From contig JBCCHB010000007.1 of NCBI GenBank assembly GCA_039028975.1, forward strand, positions 108,068-172,067: a stretch of 64,000 nucleotides of DNA. The letters run 5' to 3'. A program made the position numbers and the translations under genes. The notes under the pieces were generated by a model that searched no databases, had not been told where the DNA came from, and saw nothing but the letters and a program-made list of their open reading frames with translations. Positions within the stretch are counted from its first letter, which is position 1; each line of letters begins with the position of its first letter. Below, piece after piece: positions 51,401 to 59,517 of this stretch. The DNA is from JAHBNG01 sp039028975. Lineage in GTDB: Bacteria; Chloroflexota; Anaerolineae; Caldilineales; Caldilineaceae.

Positions 51401-52463
51401 ACCGCATCCGATCCTCGGGCTTGATAATTTGCTCGTCCAGCGACAAGCCCAGTTGCGCTGCCGATTCCGCTAACTCTTCCATGATCGGCGCTGGCACCTC
51501 GATTCCATGTTCAAGGTTTTGACTGCGCCTGCGGTACTCAAAGTCACCTGGGACGAGCACTTCTTCCACATCAGCCGCTGGGGGCAACCCTTTCATCCCA
51601 TCTAAAAATGCTCGCACGTTCTGCTGATATTGGTCCAACGGCATAAATGCTTCGACGTTGAAGACCTGCATAAAAGCGCCAGCCATGGCTGCATCTTCCG
51701 GCACAAAATTGCCGCCCAATCCACCTAGCAGTGAGACAAGGAGCGAGAGCGCATAGCCTTTGTGGTTGCCCATGGTGAGCATATGACCACCTTCAAAGAA
51801 GTCGGCAGGTATCACGCTCGGTTGACCTGCACTGTCGACAATGGCTCCAGGCGGTAAAGCGGTATCTTTGCTATCGGCTACGAGTATTTTGCCGCGGGCC
51901 ACAACGCTGGTGGCAAAGTCGAGGACAAAGGGTGTGTCATCGCCGGTTGGAATGCCGATAGCAATAGGATTGGTGCCTAATGCGCCCTTGGCAGCACCAA
52001 AGGGGAGGACTGTTCCCCCAGCTTTAGAGCCTCCCCCAACCGTAATCATACCAATGCAACCCGCACGAGCCGCCTGTTCGGCGTATTCACCCAGCCGACC
52101 GATGTGGTGAATGGGTTTGAAGGTAACGCAACAGACATTCTCAGCGCGGGCTTTCGTAATGGCTTTGTCCATGGCCTGTCGGGAGGCGTAATGCCCAAAG
52201 CCCGCTTGGCTGTCGACTAGCAGGCGAGCATTGCTCTCTTCCAAGATGGCAAGTTCGCTGGCTGGCTTTAGGGTCCCTGCTCTAATCTGTTCGAGATAGG
52301 ATGGTACGCGCAAAATGCCGTGGGAATCATGACCGGCCAAGTTCGCGTTGACCAGAATTTCGGCCACGGTGTCTGCAATGTTGTACGGCGTGTTGACCGC
52401 CATAAAGAACTGACGTGCGATAGCATGGAGGTGTTCGGCCTGCATTGTTGTCGTCTGGACCAC
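51384..52463 (-). CDS. Ldh family oxidoreductase (malate/L-lactate/ureidoglycolate dehydrogenase type)
   Basis: A 359-residue NAD(P)-dependent 2-hydroxyacid dehydrogenase of the YbiC/YiaK family, unrelated to Rossmann lactate dehydrogenases. The signature GHDSHGILRVPSY carries the catalytic His; LPFGAAKGALGTNPIAIGIP and VLDFATSVVARGKI are cofactor-region motifs. It overlaps the PhyH 1 gene by 17 bp. It probably oxidises a 2-hydroxyacid made within this catabolic cluster. Confidence 0.88.
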   Translation of the reverse strand: MVQTTTMQAEHLHAIARQFFMAVNTPYNIADTVAEILVNANLAGHDSHGILRVPSYLEQIRAGTLKPASELAILEESNARLLVDSQAGFGHYASRQAMDKAITKARAENVCCVTFKPIHHIGRLGEYAEQAARAGCIGMITVGGGSKAGGTVLPFGAAKGALGTNPIAIGIPTGDDTPFVLDFATSVVARGKILVADSKDTALPPGAIVDSAGQPSVIPADFFEGGHMLTMGNHKGYALSLLVSLLGGLGGNFVPEDAAMAGAFMQVFNVEAFMPLDQYQQNVRAFLDGMKGLPPAADVEEVLVPGDFEYRRRSQNLEHGIEVPAPIMEELAESAAQLGLSLDEQIIKPEDRMRYVPPN

Positions 52464-52529
52464 TGGTGTCTCCTCTAGAGTTCTTGGGATCCGAGATTTG
52501 ATAGGAAGGGTCTTGTACTCGATAAATGA

Positions 52530-53477
52530 CTATCTACTCTTCAGGGGTTGTCCCCACTGATCCAGCCCCGACTTTTCTAGTATACCAATCCAATCGCGAT
52601 CAGATTGAGCGACACTGTGCGGGTTCTGTCGGCTGCAGGCCACGAATCCCGGTACATTCGAACGACCCGTGGGAAGGCCAATCCGGCTATAGCGAGTATC
52701 GACACTCCAGCGCACCGTTTTTGAGCGATTGGGGAGCGAGCGATGAACAACGCGCTCCGTCGTCATCAACACATCACCTATGTCAACCTCACAGGTCACG
52801 ATTTCATCAGAGGGCAGATCGTCATTTGCAATCCCTCTAGGCCCTTTATGGTCAGGTGTTGTAATTTGATAGTTGTGTGGGATCAAGCCGGTACGATGTG
52901 ATCCACGAATCACCTGCATACAGCCATTCTCCACTGTGGCTTTGGCCAATGGAATCCAGAAATTTACAACCAGCGTCTCGCCCGCTTCTTCTGGGACAAG
53001 GTAGGCCAGATCCTGGTGCCACGGAATGTCCATGATCTCCATTTCAGGCATTTTCGCTCTCAGGCTAAACTGCGGATGAGCGAGAATTTCCGGACCGATC
53101 AAGGCTTCAGTAATTTCCAATAGGGCTGGTGCTGTACGGAGCGTGAACATGCCTGCGGAGATTGGTTTCTGTCGTGAAAAATAGGTTTTCCATGGCCAGG
53201 TGCGCTCCGAACATGCCTCAGAGATCAAGGCCAGGCGCATGTCAAATGGCGCGTCATCGAAGGTATTTGCGTCATCGAGTAGGCCCTGCTGAACCGCCTT
53301 GCGGGCCGCTTCATCCACCTTGCTTTCAAGCTCGCTAATCAGCGGATGGAGGGCTTCCGGCGGCAGGAGATCACGCACAATCAAAAAACCATCTGTCTTA
53401 AACTGCTGGATCTGCTCGGTTGTGATGTTCACTGGGGATGAGGGATGCATGTGTGCGTTCGCTATTTCTGCATTCAT
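52530..53477 (-). CDS. Phytanoyl-CoA dioxygenase family protein (PhyH 2)
   Basis: A 315-residue Fe(II)/2-oxoglutarate oxygenase. HxD appears as WHQDLAYLVPEE, the distal His in ERVVHRSLPNRS, and the 2-oxoglutarate Arg follows (TVRWSVDTRYSR). CMQVIRGSHRTGLIPHN is typical of PhyH. It is diverged from PhyH 1 and overlaps the sugar-phosphate isomerase-like gene upstream by 4 bp (ATGA), which ties the two in one mRNA. Confidence 0.88.
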   Translation of the reverse strand: MNAEIANAHMHPSSPVNITTEQIQQFKTDGFLIVRDLLPPEALHPLISELESKVDEAARKAVQQGLLDDANTFDDAPFDMRLALISEACSERTWPWKTYFSRQKPISAGMFTLRTAPALLEITEALIGPEILAHPQFSLRAKMPEMEIMDIPWHQDLAYLVPEEAGETLVVNFWIPLAKATVENGCMQVIRGSHRTGLIPHNYQITTPDHKGPRGIANDDLPSDEIVTCEVDIGDVLMTTERVVHRSLPNRSKTVRWSVDTRYSRIGLPTGRSNVPGFVACSRQNPHSVAQSDRDWIGILEKSGLDQWGQPLKSR

Positions 53478-54418
53478 GATGAAGAGTCCAAATCGGCTGA
53501 TTCCTGTACAAGTCTCTTGAGATTGTTGAAGTTGATGCGCATGGCTTCTTCTCGCGAGCCGCTAGGCGGTACAAAATGGGTAGCAACCGATAGGGTAATA
53601 TCACTGCTATGCTCACGCAGATTCCGCAAGATGGTTATGAAATCCACATCGCCCTCGCCCAGTGGCTGCCATGAAAATTTAAGCTGTAGCCCGTCTTCGA
53701 TGTGGGTATCTTTGATGTGAAGTCCGTACAGATAGGGCCTGATGTTGTGAAATCCCGCTGTGGCAGTATCCCACTCTCCGCAGTTGAGGGTATCGGCTGG
53801 GCCCCACATAGCCTTGAGCCGTTTGGAGCCGAGGGCATCGGCCAGACGGCGGAAATTGCCGGTAGTGTTGGTATAATTCCACGACATCATGGATAACACC
53901 AGATCGACATCGTAGCGTTCCGCCTCGTCCAACGCCAATGAAAGGGCCTTGACCAATTTTTCCATATCAACATCCGCGATGTACCCACCGCGGGTGAGCC
54001 AGCGCATGGGCCAGGTCGGTTTTCCGGCCGTATATTCACCGGGCCAAGCAAAGGTGAAGATGTTAACCGCGCCAATCCCCAAGCGCGCCGCGATCTGCAT
54101 AGATCGCACCATATCATCAAACTCCTGATGAAAGGCAGGGTGCTCCGTCATGGTATCCAGATCCAAATCTGCCAGGTGGAGCTCTTTGAAGGGATTGCCA
54201 GCACCGAGAAGAAATATTTCGAGCCCGTGCTCCGCAACCCGCTCTCCCATCCGATCTATCTCGGCATCACTTAAATCTCGTATAGAAGGTGACGCCTCAT
54301 CTAGCCGATTAAACCAGACATAGTCGGCGCCGATATCTTTGGCTGTTGCCAAGGCTTGGTCAAAGGGCAACCCTAATTCGGGCAAATACATCCCAAATTT
54401 GAACTGATGATCACTCAT
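53474..54418 (-). CDS. Sugar phosphate isomerase/epimerase-like TIM-barrel protein
   Basis: A 314-residue AP-endonuclease-2-fold protein of the IolE/xylose-isomerase-like group. DYVWFNRLDEA, GIGAVNIFTFAWPGE, and LYGLHIKDTHIEDG then WQPLGEGDVDF match the metal-binding barrel strands (Glu/His/Asp ligands). ATG 54418 (MSDHQFKFGMYLPELG) is preceded by GGAAG and begins the family similarity; the frame is open back to 54568 through palindromic sequence. Its stop overlaps the start of PhyH 2. It probably isomerises or dehydrates a sugar or cyclitol from the neighbouring transporter. Confidence 0.85.
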   Translation of the reverse strand: MSDHQFKFGMYLPELGLPFDQALATAKDIGADYVWFNRLDEASPSIRDLSDAEIDRMGERVAEHGLEIFLLGAGNPFKELHLADLDLDTMTEHPAFHQEFDDMVRSMQIAARLGIGAVNIFTFAWPGEYTAGKPTWPMRWLTRGGYIADVDMEKLVKALSLALDEAERYDVDLVLSMMSWNYTNTTGNFRRLADALGSKRLKAMWGPADTLNCGEWDTATAGFHNIRPYLYGLHIKDTHIEDGLQLKFSWQPLGEGDVDFITILRNLREHSSDITLSVATHFVPPSGSREEAMRINFNNLKRLVQESADLDSSS

Positions 54419-54481
54419 CTTATGCTTCCGTTCACTTAGGGTCATTCCAAAAAATAAATTACCCAGATAGCTGTGGAGGTA

Positions 54482-54702
54482 GCATTCTCTAATGCGGCTG
54501 TTACCCGAGTAATCCGGCGCTAGAGAATGCCTTCTCCGCGTATACTTAATTTTTCGGGAATGGTTCAAAATGTGGGAAATCTGGTTAACAAATTGTAGGC
54601 GCTGCTTTTAGCTGCGCACTCCTGTGGCAAGGCAGCGCGGCTAAAAGCAGCGCCTACGGTCTCGTCCAAATTGTTAACCTTATTTCTTCGCAAATGAACC
54701 AT
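54482..54702. repeat. Nested palindromic intergenic element
   Basis: Concentric inverted pairs: 54560-54567 with 54695-54702 (ATGGTTCA/TGAACCAT), 54583-54595 with 54667-54679 (GGTTAACAAATTG), and a perfect 18-bp pair 54595-54612 with 54640-54657 (GTAGGCGCTGCTTTTAGC). A separate 10-bp pair, GCATTCTCTA at 54482-54491 and 54521-54530, precedes them. No coding content is evident. It sits between the isomerase and DJ-1 genes and may be a MITE or REPIN-like element. Confidence 0.75.
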
Positions 54703-54722
54703 GGCGGATAATTTCTTTTGGA

Positions 54723-55334
54723 TCAGACCAGTGCTGCAATAATTGCGTCGCAAAACTCAGGTAGATCGTCGGGAACGCGCCCAGTCACTACATTGCCGTC
54801 GATCATGGCTGGCACATCGTGGTAGATCGCACCGGCGTTGAGCAGATCATCTGTAACGGCACAGTAAGAAGTCACCTTGCGCCCGCGTACGGTATCGGTT
54901 CCCTTCTGCCGGTCGAGCGAGATCAGCACTTGTGGCCCGTGACAGATGGCGGCCACAATTTTGCCCGCCTGATGGATGGTAGCGGTAAAGGTCAGAGTCT
55001 TGTCATCAATACGCAGAAAATCGGGAGCTAACCCGCCAGGGAAAACGACGGCGTCGTACTCATTGGGGTTCATATCCCAAATACTCTGTACAGTATAGCG
55101 ATTGCCTTCTGCCAACACATCAAAGGGTATTGTGTGGCCAAATCGGCCAGTGATCGGCTTATCTGGCCAAGCAGGACGACCGTGAAAGTGACCGAGTGCG
55201 GTCTGCGGCAAGGTGCCGACCACAATCTCGGCACCAACCTGACTCAACTGGAGCACCGTGTACATAACTTCGATATCTTCAAACTCATGGGCGGTCAGGA
55301 TAGCGATCCTTTTCCCTTGTAAAGTCTTACTCAT
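54723..55334 (-). CDS. DJ-1/PfpI family protein (type 1 glutamine-amidotransferase-like)
   Basis: A 203-residue DJ-1/PfpI domain. The nucleophile elbow is AAICHGPQVL with the reactive Cys; the neighbouring Glu is in LTAHEFEDIEV. It resembles protease-I/YhbO-type glyoxalase or deglycase proteins. It opens the downstream half of the minus-strand cluster, 76 bp after the VOC gene. The exact reaction is unknown. Confidence 0.88.
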   Translation of the reverse strand: MSKTLQGKRIAILTAHEFEDIEVMYTVLQLSQVGAEIVVGTLPQTALGHFHGRPAWPDKPITGRFGHTIPFDVLAEGNRYTVQSIWDMNPNEYDAVVFPGGLAPDFLRIDDKTLTFTATIHQAGKIVAAICHGPQVLISLDRQKGTDTVRGRKVTSYCAVTDDLLNAGAIYHDVPAMIDGNVVTGRVPDDLPEFCDAIIAALV

Positions 55335-55409
55335 GGGTGGTTGTCACATTTCCTTTACGGTACGCGCCTGGTAACAGAGCGCCAAATCGAATCAAATTCA
55401 TATTTCATC

Positions 55410-55832
55410 TCACTGGGCGCTCGGGTGCAGCGTTGTTCCTGGCCACTGTCGATCTACCTCTGCTACGTCAACCGTAATGCCGTCTGGATCTTCCACTTTG
55501 AAGGCCGGTTCCTGCAAGTTGTCAGGGTCCAATGGCTGCTTGCCGCTCAAACCGTCGGAGAAAATTTCGTATCCCATCTCACGTAGTTTTCGGGCGGCGT
55601 TGGTAGCGTCTGCCACACCAACGCCGATGTGCAGGTAGTCGAGCACGCCAGAGACGTGGGACGGACGTGGGTCACCATTATGTTGGAAGACGGCAAAGTT
55701 GTGATAACCATCGCTTAGATCATAGCGATCAGCACGTTGATTCGTAACTTGAAGACCCAGCCCATCGCGCCAGAAGCGAATTGACCGCTCCAGATCGGTT
55801 GCACGTACACCAACGTGTAGTAATATGCTCAT
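55410..55832 (-). CDS. VOC superfamily (glyoxalase/bleomycin-resistance-like) protein
   Basis: A 140-residue double beta-alpha-beta-beta-beta protein. LLHVGVRATDLERSIRFWRD is the first metal-ligand His segment, and YLHIGVGVADATNAARKLRE and FKVEDPDGITVDVAEVD hold the second His and the Glu. Typical roles are glyoxalase, dioxygenase or epimerase. It lies 17 bp after the sialidase-like gene and is part of that unit. Confidence 0.88.
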   Translation of the reverse strand: MSILLHVGVRATDLERSIRFWRDGLGLQVTNQRADRYDLSDGYHNFAVFQHNGDPRPSHVSGVLDYLHIGVGVADATNAARKLREMGYEIFSDGLSGKQPLDPDNLQEPAFKVEDPDGITVDVAEVDRQWPGTTLHPSAQ

Positions 55833-55849
55833 GACTCATCCCCTTAAGT

Positions 55850-57061
55850 TTATTTGATACGGAACGAAGAGCCTGCGATATAGCGTGTTCCGCCAAAGCC
55901 ATTGCCATCGTCCATTGTGTAGTAGTAAGCGGTAAAAATACGGCCCGGTTCTACCTCGGTTGCCACCGGATAACCCAAATCTGTGGTAGGGCCATCATCC
56001 CGCAGAATCTGCTCATCACTCCACGTTTCTCCATCATCTTCGCTCAGAATTAGGCCAATACCTCGCGGGATTTTGCGTCGTGCAAAGAGTACAAGAATTC
56101 GGCCATCAGCCAACTGCATGGGCCACGGCGAACGATAGTGTTTGCCTGGGGCAGATCCATCGTGCCTAAGAGAAGGTGTGGTGATGCTTGTTCCTGTCCG
56201 GCGCTGGGCCATCCAGGGCGACCGCCCCCAACGCACAATTGGCTTTGGCTCAGACCATGAGTAGCCACCGTCGTCCGAGTAATTCATCTGGATGGCGTCG
56301 CGCAGGCCGTCGATGTTGAGGGTGTAGCATTGAAGTCGTCCCGAGGGCAGAAGCAGCAAACCTGCATAGGTAGGGCGTCCGTCACCTGTCGGATCGTTGC
56401 AGATGCGAGCGATGGCTTCCCAACTCAGGCCGTTGTCATCGGTGCCGTAAAGGGCCACGCCACCATTCGGGGTGCCAATACTCATCGCGGCCAGTTGGGT
56501 ACCATCTGGCATCTGCACAATGGGGTGTCCATCCTTGTGGACGGTTTTATGTCCTCTAGGTGCGAGAACCGGAGTTGGTATCGACTCCCAGGTCTTGCCT
56601 CTGTCAACAGAACGGAGAGCAAAACAGAGCATCATGGGCGCTGCGCCTTCCCCAGCGTATGTGCGCCCAAAATAGATAGCCGTATCAGTTGCGGTCAGGT
56701 CGATCCTATCGCGGTCAATATCAGGATTCGATTCGACCTGCCGAAGAAAGGTCCGACGTTCGTCAACTGGCGTAGTCTCGTCAAAGACCACAACATCGTT
56801 GGCCCGGTCCCACGTCCCACCATTGTCAAAACTGCGGGCTAGTATGATCTGGGCTTTGCTATGATACCCGCCCCAATCATGCCTGACGTCACTTGGATTC
56901 GTATACAAGCAGGAGGCGCGGTTGTAAATTATGCCGATCTCTCCATCGCCATAGTTGAAGACGGCTCCCTGGCGCGGGTGGCCTGCATAGCGGTCCTTGG
57001 CATAATCGACTTTTATGTGCTCGACATCGGCAAGTTCAGGAGCGGATAGAATTTGGGACAT
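55850..57061 (-). CDS. Sialidase-like exo-alpha-family protein with Asp boxes
   Basis: A 403-residue six-bladed propeller-type protein. Asp boxes (S/TxDxGxxW) are visible as SFDNGGTW, SVDRGKTW, TDDNGLSW, SDDGGYSW and SEDDGETW. ATG 57061 (MSQILSAPELADVEH) has AGGA 9 bases upstream; the frame is open to 57469 only as a shadow of the permease gene. No signal peptide is seen, so it may work on imported oligosaccharides. Sialidase activity proper requires an Arg triad that I cannot place with certainty. It is downstream of the ABC permeases. Confidence 0.78.
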   Translation of the reverse strand: MSQILSAPELADVEHIKVDYAKDRYAGHPRQGAVFNYGDGEIGIIYNRASCLYTNPSDVRHDWGGYHSKAQIILARSFDNGGTWDRANDVVVFDETTPVDERRTFLRQVESNPDIDRDRIDLTATDTAIYFGRTYAGEGAAPMMLCFALRSVDRGKTWESIPTPVLAPRGHKTVHKDGHPIVQMPDGTQLAAMSIGTPNGGVALYGTDDNGLSWEAIARICNDPTGDGRPTYAGLLLLPSGRLQCYTLNIDGLRDAIQMNYSDDGGYSWSEPKPIVRWGRSPWMAQRRTGTSITTPSLRHDGSAPGKHYRSPWPMQLADGRILVLFARRKIPRGIGLILSEDDGETWSDEQILRDDGPTTDLGYPVATEVEPGRIFTAYYYTMDDGNGFGGTRYIAGSSFRIK

Positions 57062-57079
57062 GATTATAATTCCTGGAAG

Positions 57080-57166
57080 GTGAGCAGGTGAGCAGGTGAG
57101 CAGGTGAGCAGGTGAGCAGGTTTGCAGGTGACAATCGTACCTGCCCACTTGCCCACTTGCCCACTT
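57080..57166. repeat. 8-bp tandem repeat array
   Basis: Five exact units of GTGAGCAG (57080-57119) plus a variant, followed about 20 bp later by three units of CCCACTTG (57141-57164). The array fills the gap between the permease stop and the sialidase-like start and contains no gene. Confidence 0.9.
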
Positions 57167-57168
57167 GC

Positions 57169-58122
57169 CTACTTTAATCCCGTCAGCGCAATACCCTGCA
57201 CAAACTGTCGCTGAAAGGCAATAAAGAGTAGCAAGATTGGCAAGACGGCCATGACCGATCCAGCCAGCAGCACCGACTGAAAGATCTCGGTCATGGAGGT
57301 CAGTGAACCGGAGCCGTAGGCCAGGGAATACATTCCCACTGATATGGTGTAGAGTCGTTCGGAACTGGACATGACCAACGGCCAGACAAAGGAATTCCAA
57401 CTGCCCTGAAATTGGAATAAGGCCACTACCGTCACCACCGGACCGGATAGGGGCATAATGATGCTCCACCAGATGCGGGGTTCGGTACAGCCGTCGATGC
57501 GGGCCGCGTCTTCTAGATCTTTGGGCAAAGTGCGGAAAAACTGGCGGAAGAGGAAGATCGAACCAGCGCTGACCATGTTGGGCAAAATTAAACCGGCATA
57601 GGTATTGTAGAGACCACTTCCACCCATACCAAAGATGTCATTGCCTCCGGCTAGCGGCAGACGCAGCATCAGAATAAAGAGGGGCAGAAAGGTGACAGAA
57701 CCAGGAATCATCATCGTCGATAAGACCAGCCCAAACAAAAGATCCCGGCCCGGAAAACGCAGGCGACCAAAGACATAGCCGGCCAACGAAGCCGTCGTCG
57801 TCGCCAGAATAGTGACAATCACCGCATAGATGGTCGTTGTTTGGATATATTTGCCAATACCCGCCAAGCGCCAAGCAATGACGTATGGTTCAATACTCCA
57901 ATTAAGTGGATTAAACATGCTCCAGGTAAAGCCAATGCGCACAACCATGTTGGCTGTGCCAAGTGAGCTAACGGCCATCCACACAAAGGGCAATGCAGCA
58001 ACAATTAGGCCAACGATGATGCATGCGGCCAGAAAAAGACGAAATCCCAACTCGCGCCGCGCGGATCGCTTCGTTTCTCTATAGGCTACCGACTTTCCTT
58101 GATGTGAAATGGCTTCTTCCAT
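57169..58122 (-). CDS. Carbohydrate ABC transporter permease, MalG type
   Basis: A 317-residue inner-membrane permease with six predicted helices. The EAA loop that docks with the ATPase is EDAARIDGCTEPRIWWSIIMP. The N-terminal part IIVGLIVAALPFVWMAVSSL and the C-terminal QRQFVQGIALTGLK are typical of the MalG/UgpE (CUT1) family. It pairs with the MalF-type permease and the binding protein upstream. No ATPase gene is present, so a shared MsmK-type subunit elsewhere is likely. Confidence 0.93.
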   Translation of the reverse strand: MEEAISHQGKSVAYRETKRSARRELGFRLFLAACIIVGLIVAALPFVWMAVSSLGTANMVVRIGFTWSMFNPLNWSIEPYVIAWRLAGIGKYIQTTTIYAVIVTILATTTASLAGYVFGRLRFPGRDLLFGLVLSTMMIPGSVTFLPLFILMLRLPLAGGNDIFGMGGSGLYNTYAGLILPNMVSAGSIFLFRQFFRTLPKDLEDAARIDGCTEPRIWWSIIMPLSGPVVTVVALFQFQGSWNSFVWPLVMSSSERLYTISVGMYSLAYGSGSLTSMTEIFQSVLLAGSVMAVLPILLLFIAFQRQFVQGIALTGLK

Positions 58123-58174
58123 AGCAAGAGCCTCAGTGATTGCTGGTTATTGGTTGCTGGTTATTGGTCGCTAG

Positions 58175-58342
58175 TACAGCGCGGCGTAAGTCCTTATACA
58201 GATAGCGTGTTTGCCGTAGCCGTAGCCCGTCCTTGCAGGGCGGGGTGCTTGGGCTACCCATCTACCCCGCCCTACAAGGACGGACTACAAGTGTCCCTAT
58301 CAAATTCCCATCTATCTGTATAGTTATTTACGCCCCAGAGTA
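58175..58342. mobile_element. MITE-like palindrome with apparent CTAG target duplication
   Basis: Bounded by CTAG on both sides (58171-58174 and 58343-58346). Nested arms pair GGCGTAA with TTACGCC, TATACAGATAG (58195-58205) with CTATCTGTATA (58312-58322), and a GC-rich stem CCGTCCTTGCAGGGCGGGGT with its complement near 58263-58282. The flanks read TTATTGGT on both sides. It has no gene. The CTAG duplication is of the YTAR type seen with IS5-family elements. Confidence 0.7.
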
Positions 58343-58387
58343 CTAGTTATTGGTTGCCACCAACTACCATCAACCATCCACTATTCC

Positions 58388-59290
58388 CTAATATTCGAGC
58401 GATGATGAAAAGAACTTCCAGTTAAAGAAGGTAAGAACAGCAATCGCGGCAAAGAGAATAACCGCCATAGCCGAGGCATAACCCATCTGGTTGAACTTGA
58501 ACGCGTTCAGATAGATCTGATGGACGATAGTCGTGGTCCGAAATGCTGGCCCGCCTTCGGTCATAATCATCACCAGATCAAAGACCTGCAATGAATCGAT
58601 GACACCGATGATGAACAAATAGAATGTGACGGGTCGCAGCAAAGGCAAGGTGATAAAGCGCAGCGTTTGCCACCGGCTGGCCCCATCAACTTGAGCCGCA
58701 TCGTAGTAGGTATCGGGAATCCCCTGCAAACCAGCGAGGTAGATAAGCATGGTCCCGCCAAATGCCTTCCAGACTGCCACGCCAATGACCGCGTACATAG
58801 CCGTAAATGGATTACCAAGCCAATCTTTTGGCTGCCCACCAAACATCTTCATTATCTGGCTCACTAGCCCCACTTGTGGCTGAAAGAGCCACATCCAGGC
58901 GATACCCATGGCAATGGTAGAGGTGAGCACCGGTAGATAGTAGGCTCCACGCAAGAATGAAATGCCCCGAAATCGACGATTGAGCAGCAGCGCTGCAATC
59001 AATCCAATCCCCATAGAAAGCGGGACAAAGCCAACCGTAAATTGCAGCGTATTCCTGGCCGTAATGCGGAACAGGTCGTTCGCGAACGCATCCGTATAGT
59101 TTTGCGTTCCGATCCATCGGCTCGTTGCGCTAAAGGCATCAAACTGGGCAAAGCTCAGACCAAGTGCCCCCAACACCGGCATCACCGTAAAGATCAGCAG
59201 CGGCAAGATAGTCGGAATCAGCAGAATATAGGCCCACTTTACCTCACTGCGGCGCAACTCTGCGCGAAACATTTGAAAGCTACTCGTCAT
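58388..59290 (-). CDS. Carbohydrate ABC transporter permease, MalF type
   Basis: A 300-residue CUT1 permease with six helices. The EAA loop reads YDAAQVDGASRWQTLRFITLPLLRP. ILLIPTILPLLIFTVMPVLG and GTMLIYLAGLQGIPDTY are characteristic. It is 265 bp upstream of the MalG-type gene, with a MITE-like palindrome between them, and 227 bp downstream of the binding-protein gene, with a simple-repeat block between. Confidence 0.93.
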   Translation of the reverse strand: MTSSFQMFRAELRRSEVKWAYILLIPTILPLLIFTVMPVLGALGLSFAQFDAFSATSRWIGTQNYTDAFANDLFRITARNTLQFTVGFVPLSMGIGLIAALLLNRRFRGISFLRGAYYLPVLTSTIAMGIAWMWLFQPQVGLVSQIMKMFGGQPKDWLGNPFTAMYAVIGVAVWKAFGGTMLIYLAGLQGIPDTYYDAAQVDGASRWQTLRFITLPLLRPVTFYLFIIGVIDSLQVFDLVMIMTEGGPAFRTTTIVHQIYLNAFKFNQMGYASAMAVILFAAIAVLTFFNWKFFSSSLEY

Positions 59291-59307
59291 GCTTGCAACC
59301 CTTTGGT

Positions 59308-59517
59308 CGGTAAGTCAGTAAGTCAGTCAGTAATCGGTAAGTCAGTAATCGGTAAGTCAGTAATCGGTAAGTCAGTAATCAGTGGCCAGTAGTCAGTAAG
59401 TCAGTGGTCAGTAGTCAGTAAGTCAGTGGTCAGTAACCAGTGGTCAGTAACCAGTTAGGTGAGTAGGTCTGTCACCGAATACCGACCTACCGACCTACCG
59501 AACACCGACCCACCGTA
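59308..59517. repeat. Degenerate simple-repeat block (GTAAGTCAGT type)
   Basis: About 210 bp of repeated GGTAAGTCAGTAATC and CAGTGGTCAGTA units, ending in ACCGACCTACCGACCTACCG. It fills the entire space between the binding-protein gene and the MalF-type permease. No gene is present. Confidence 0.9.

Noticed and set aside
57080..57166. Possible CRISPR-like or iteron origin array
   Set aside because: Simple 8-bp tandem repeats without spacers and no replication gene nearby.
57062..57469. N-terminal extension of the sialidase-like frame
   Set aside because: It reads through the 8-bp repeats and antisense-overlaps in the same strand the end of the MalG permease; AGGA and homology place the start at 57061.
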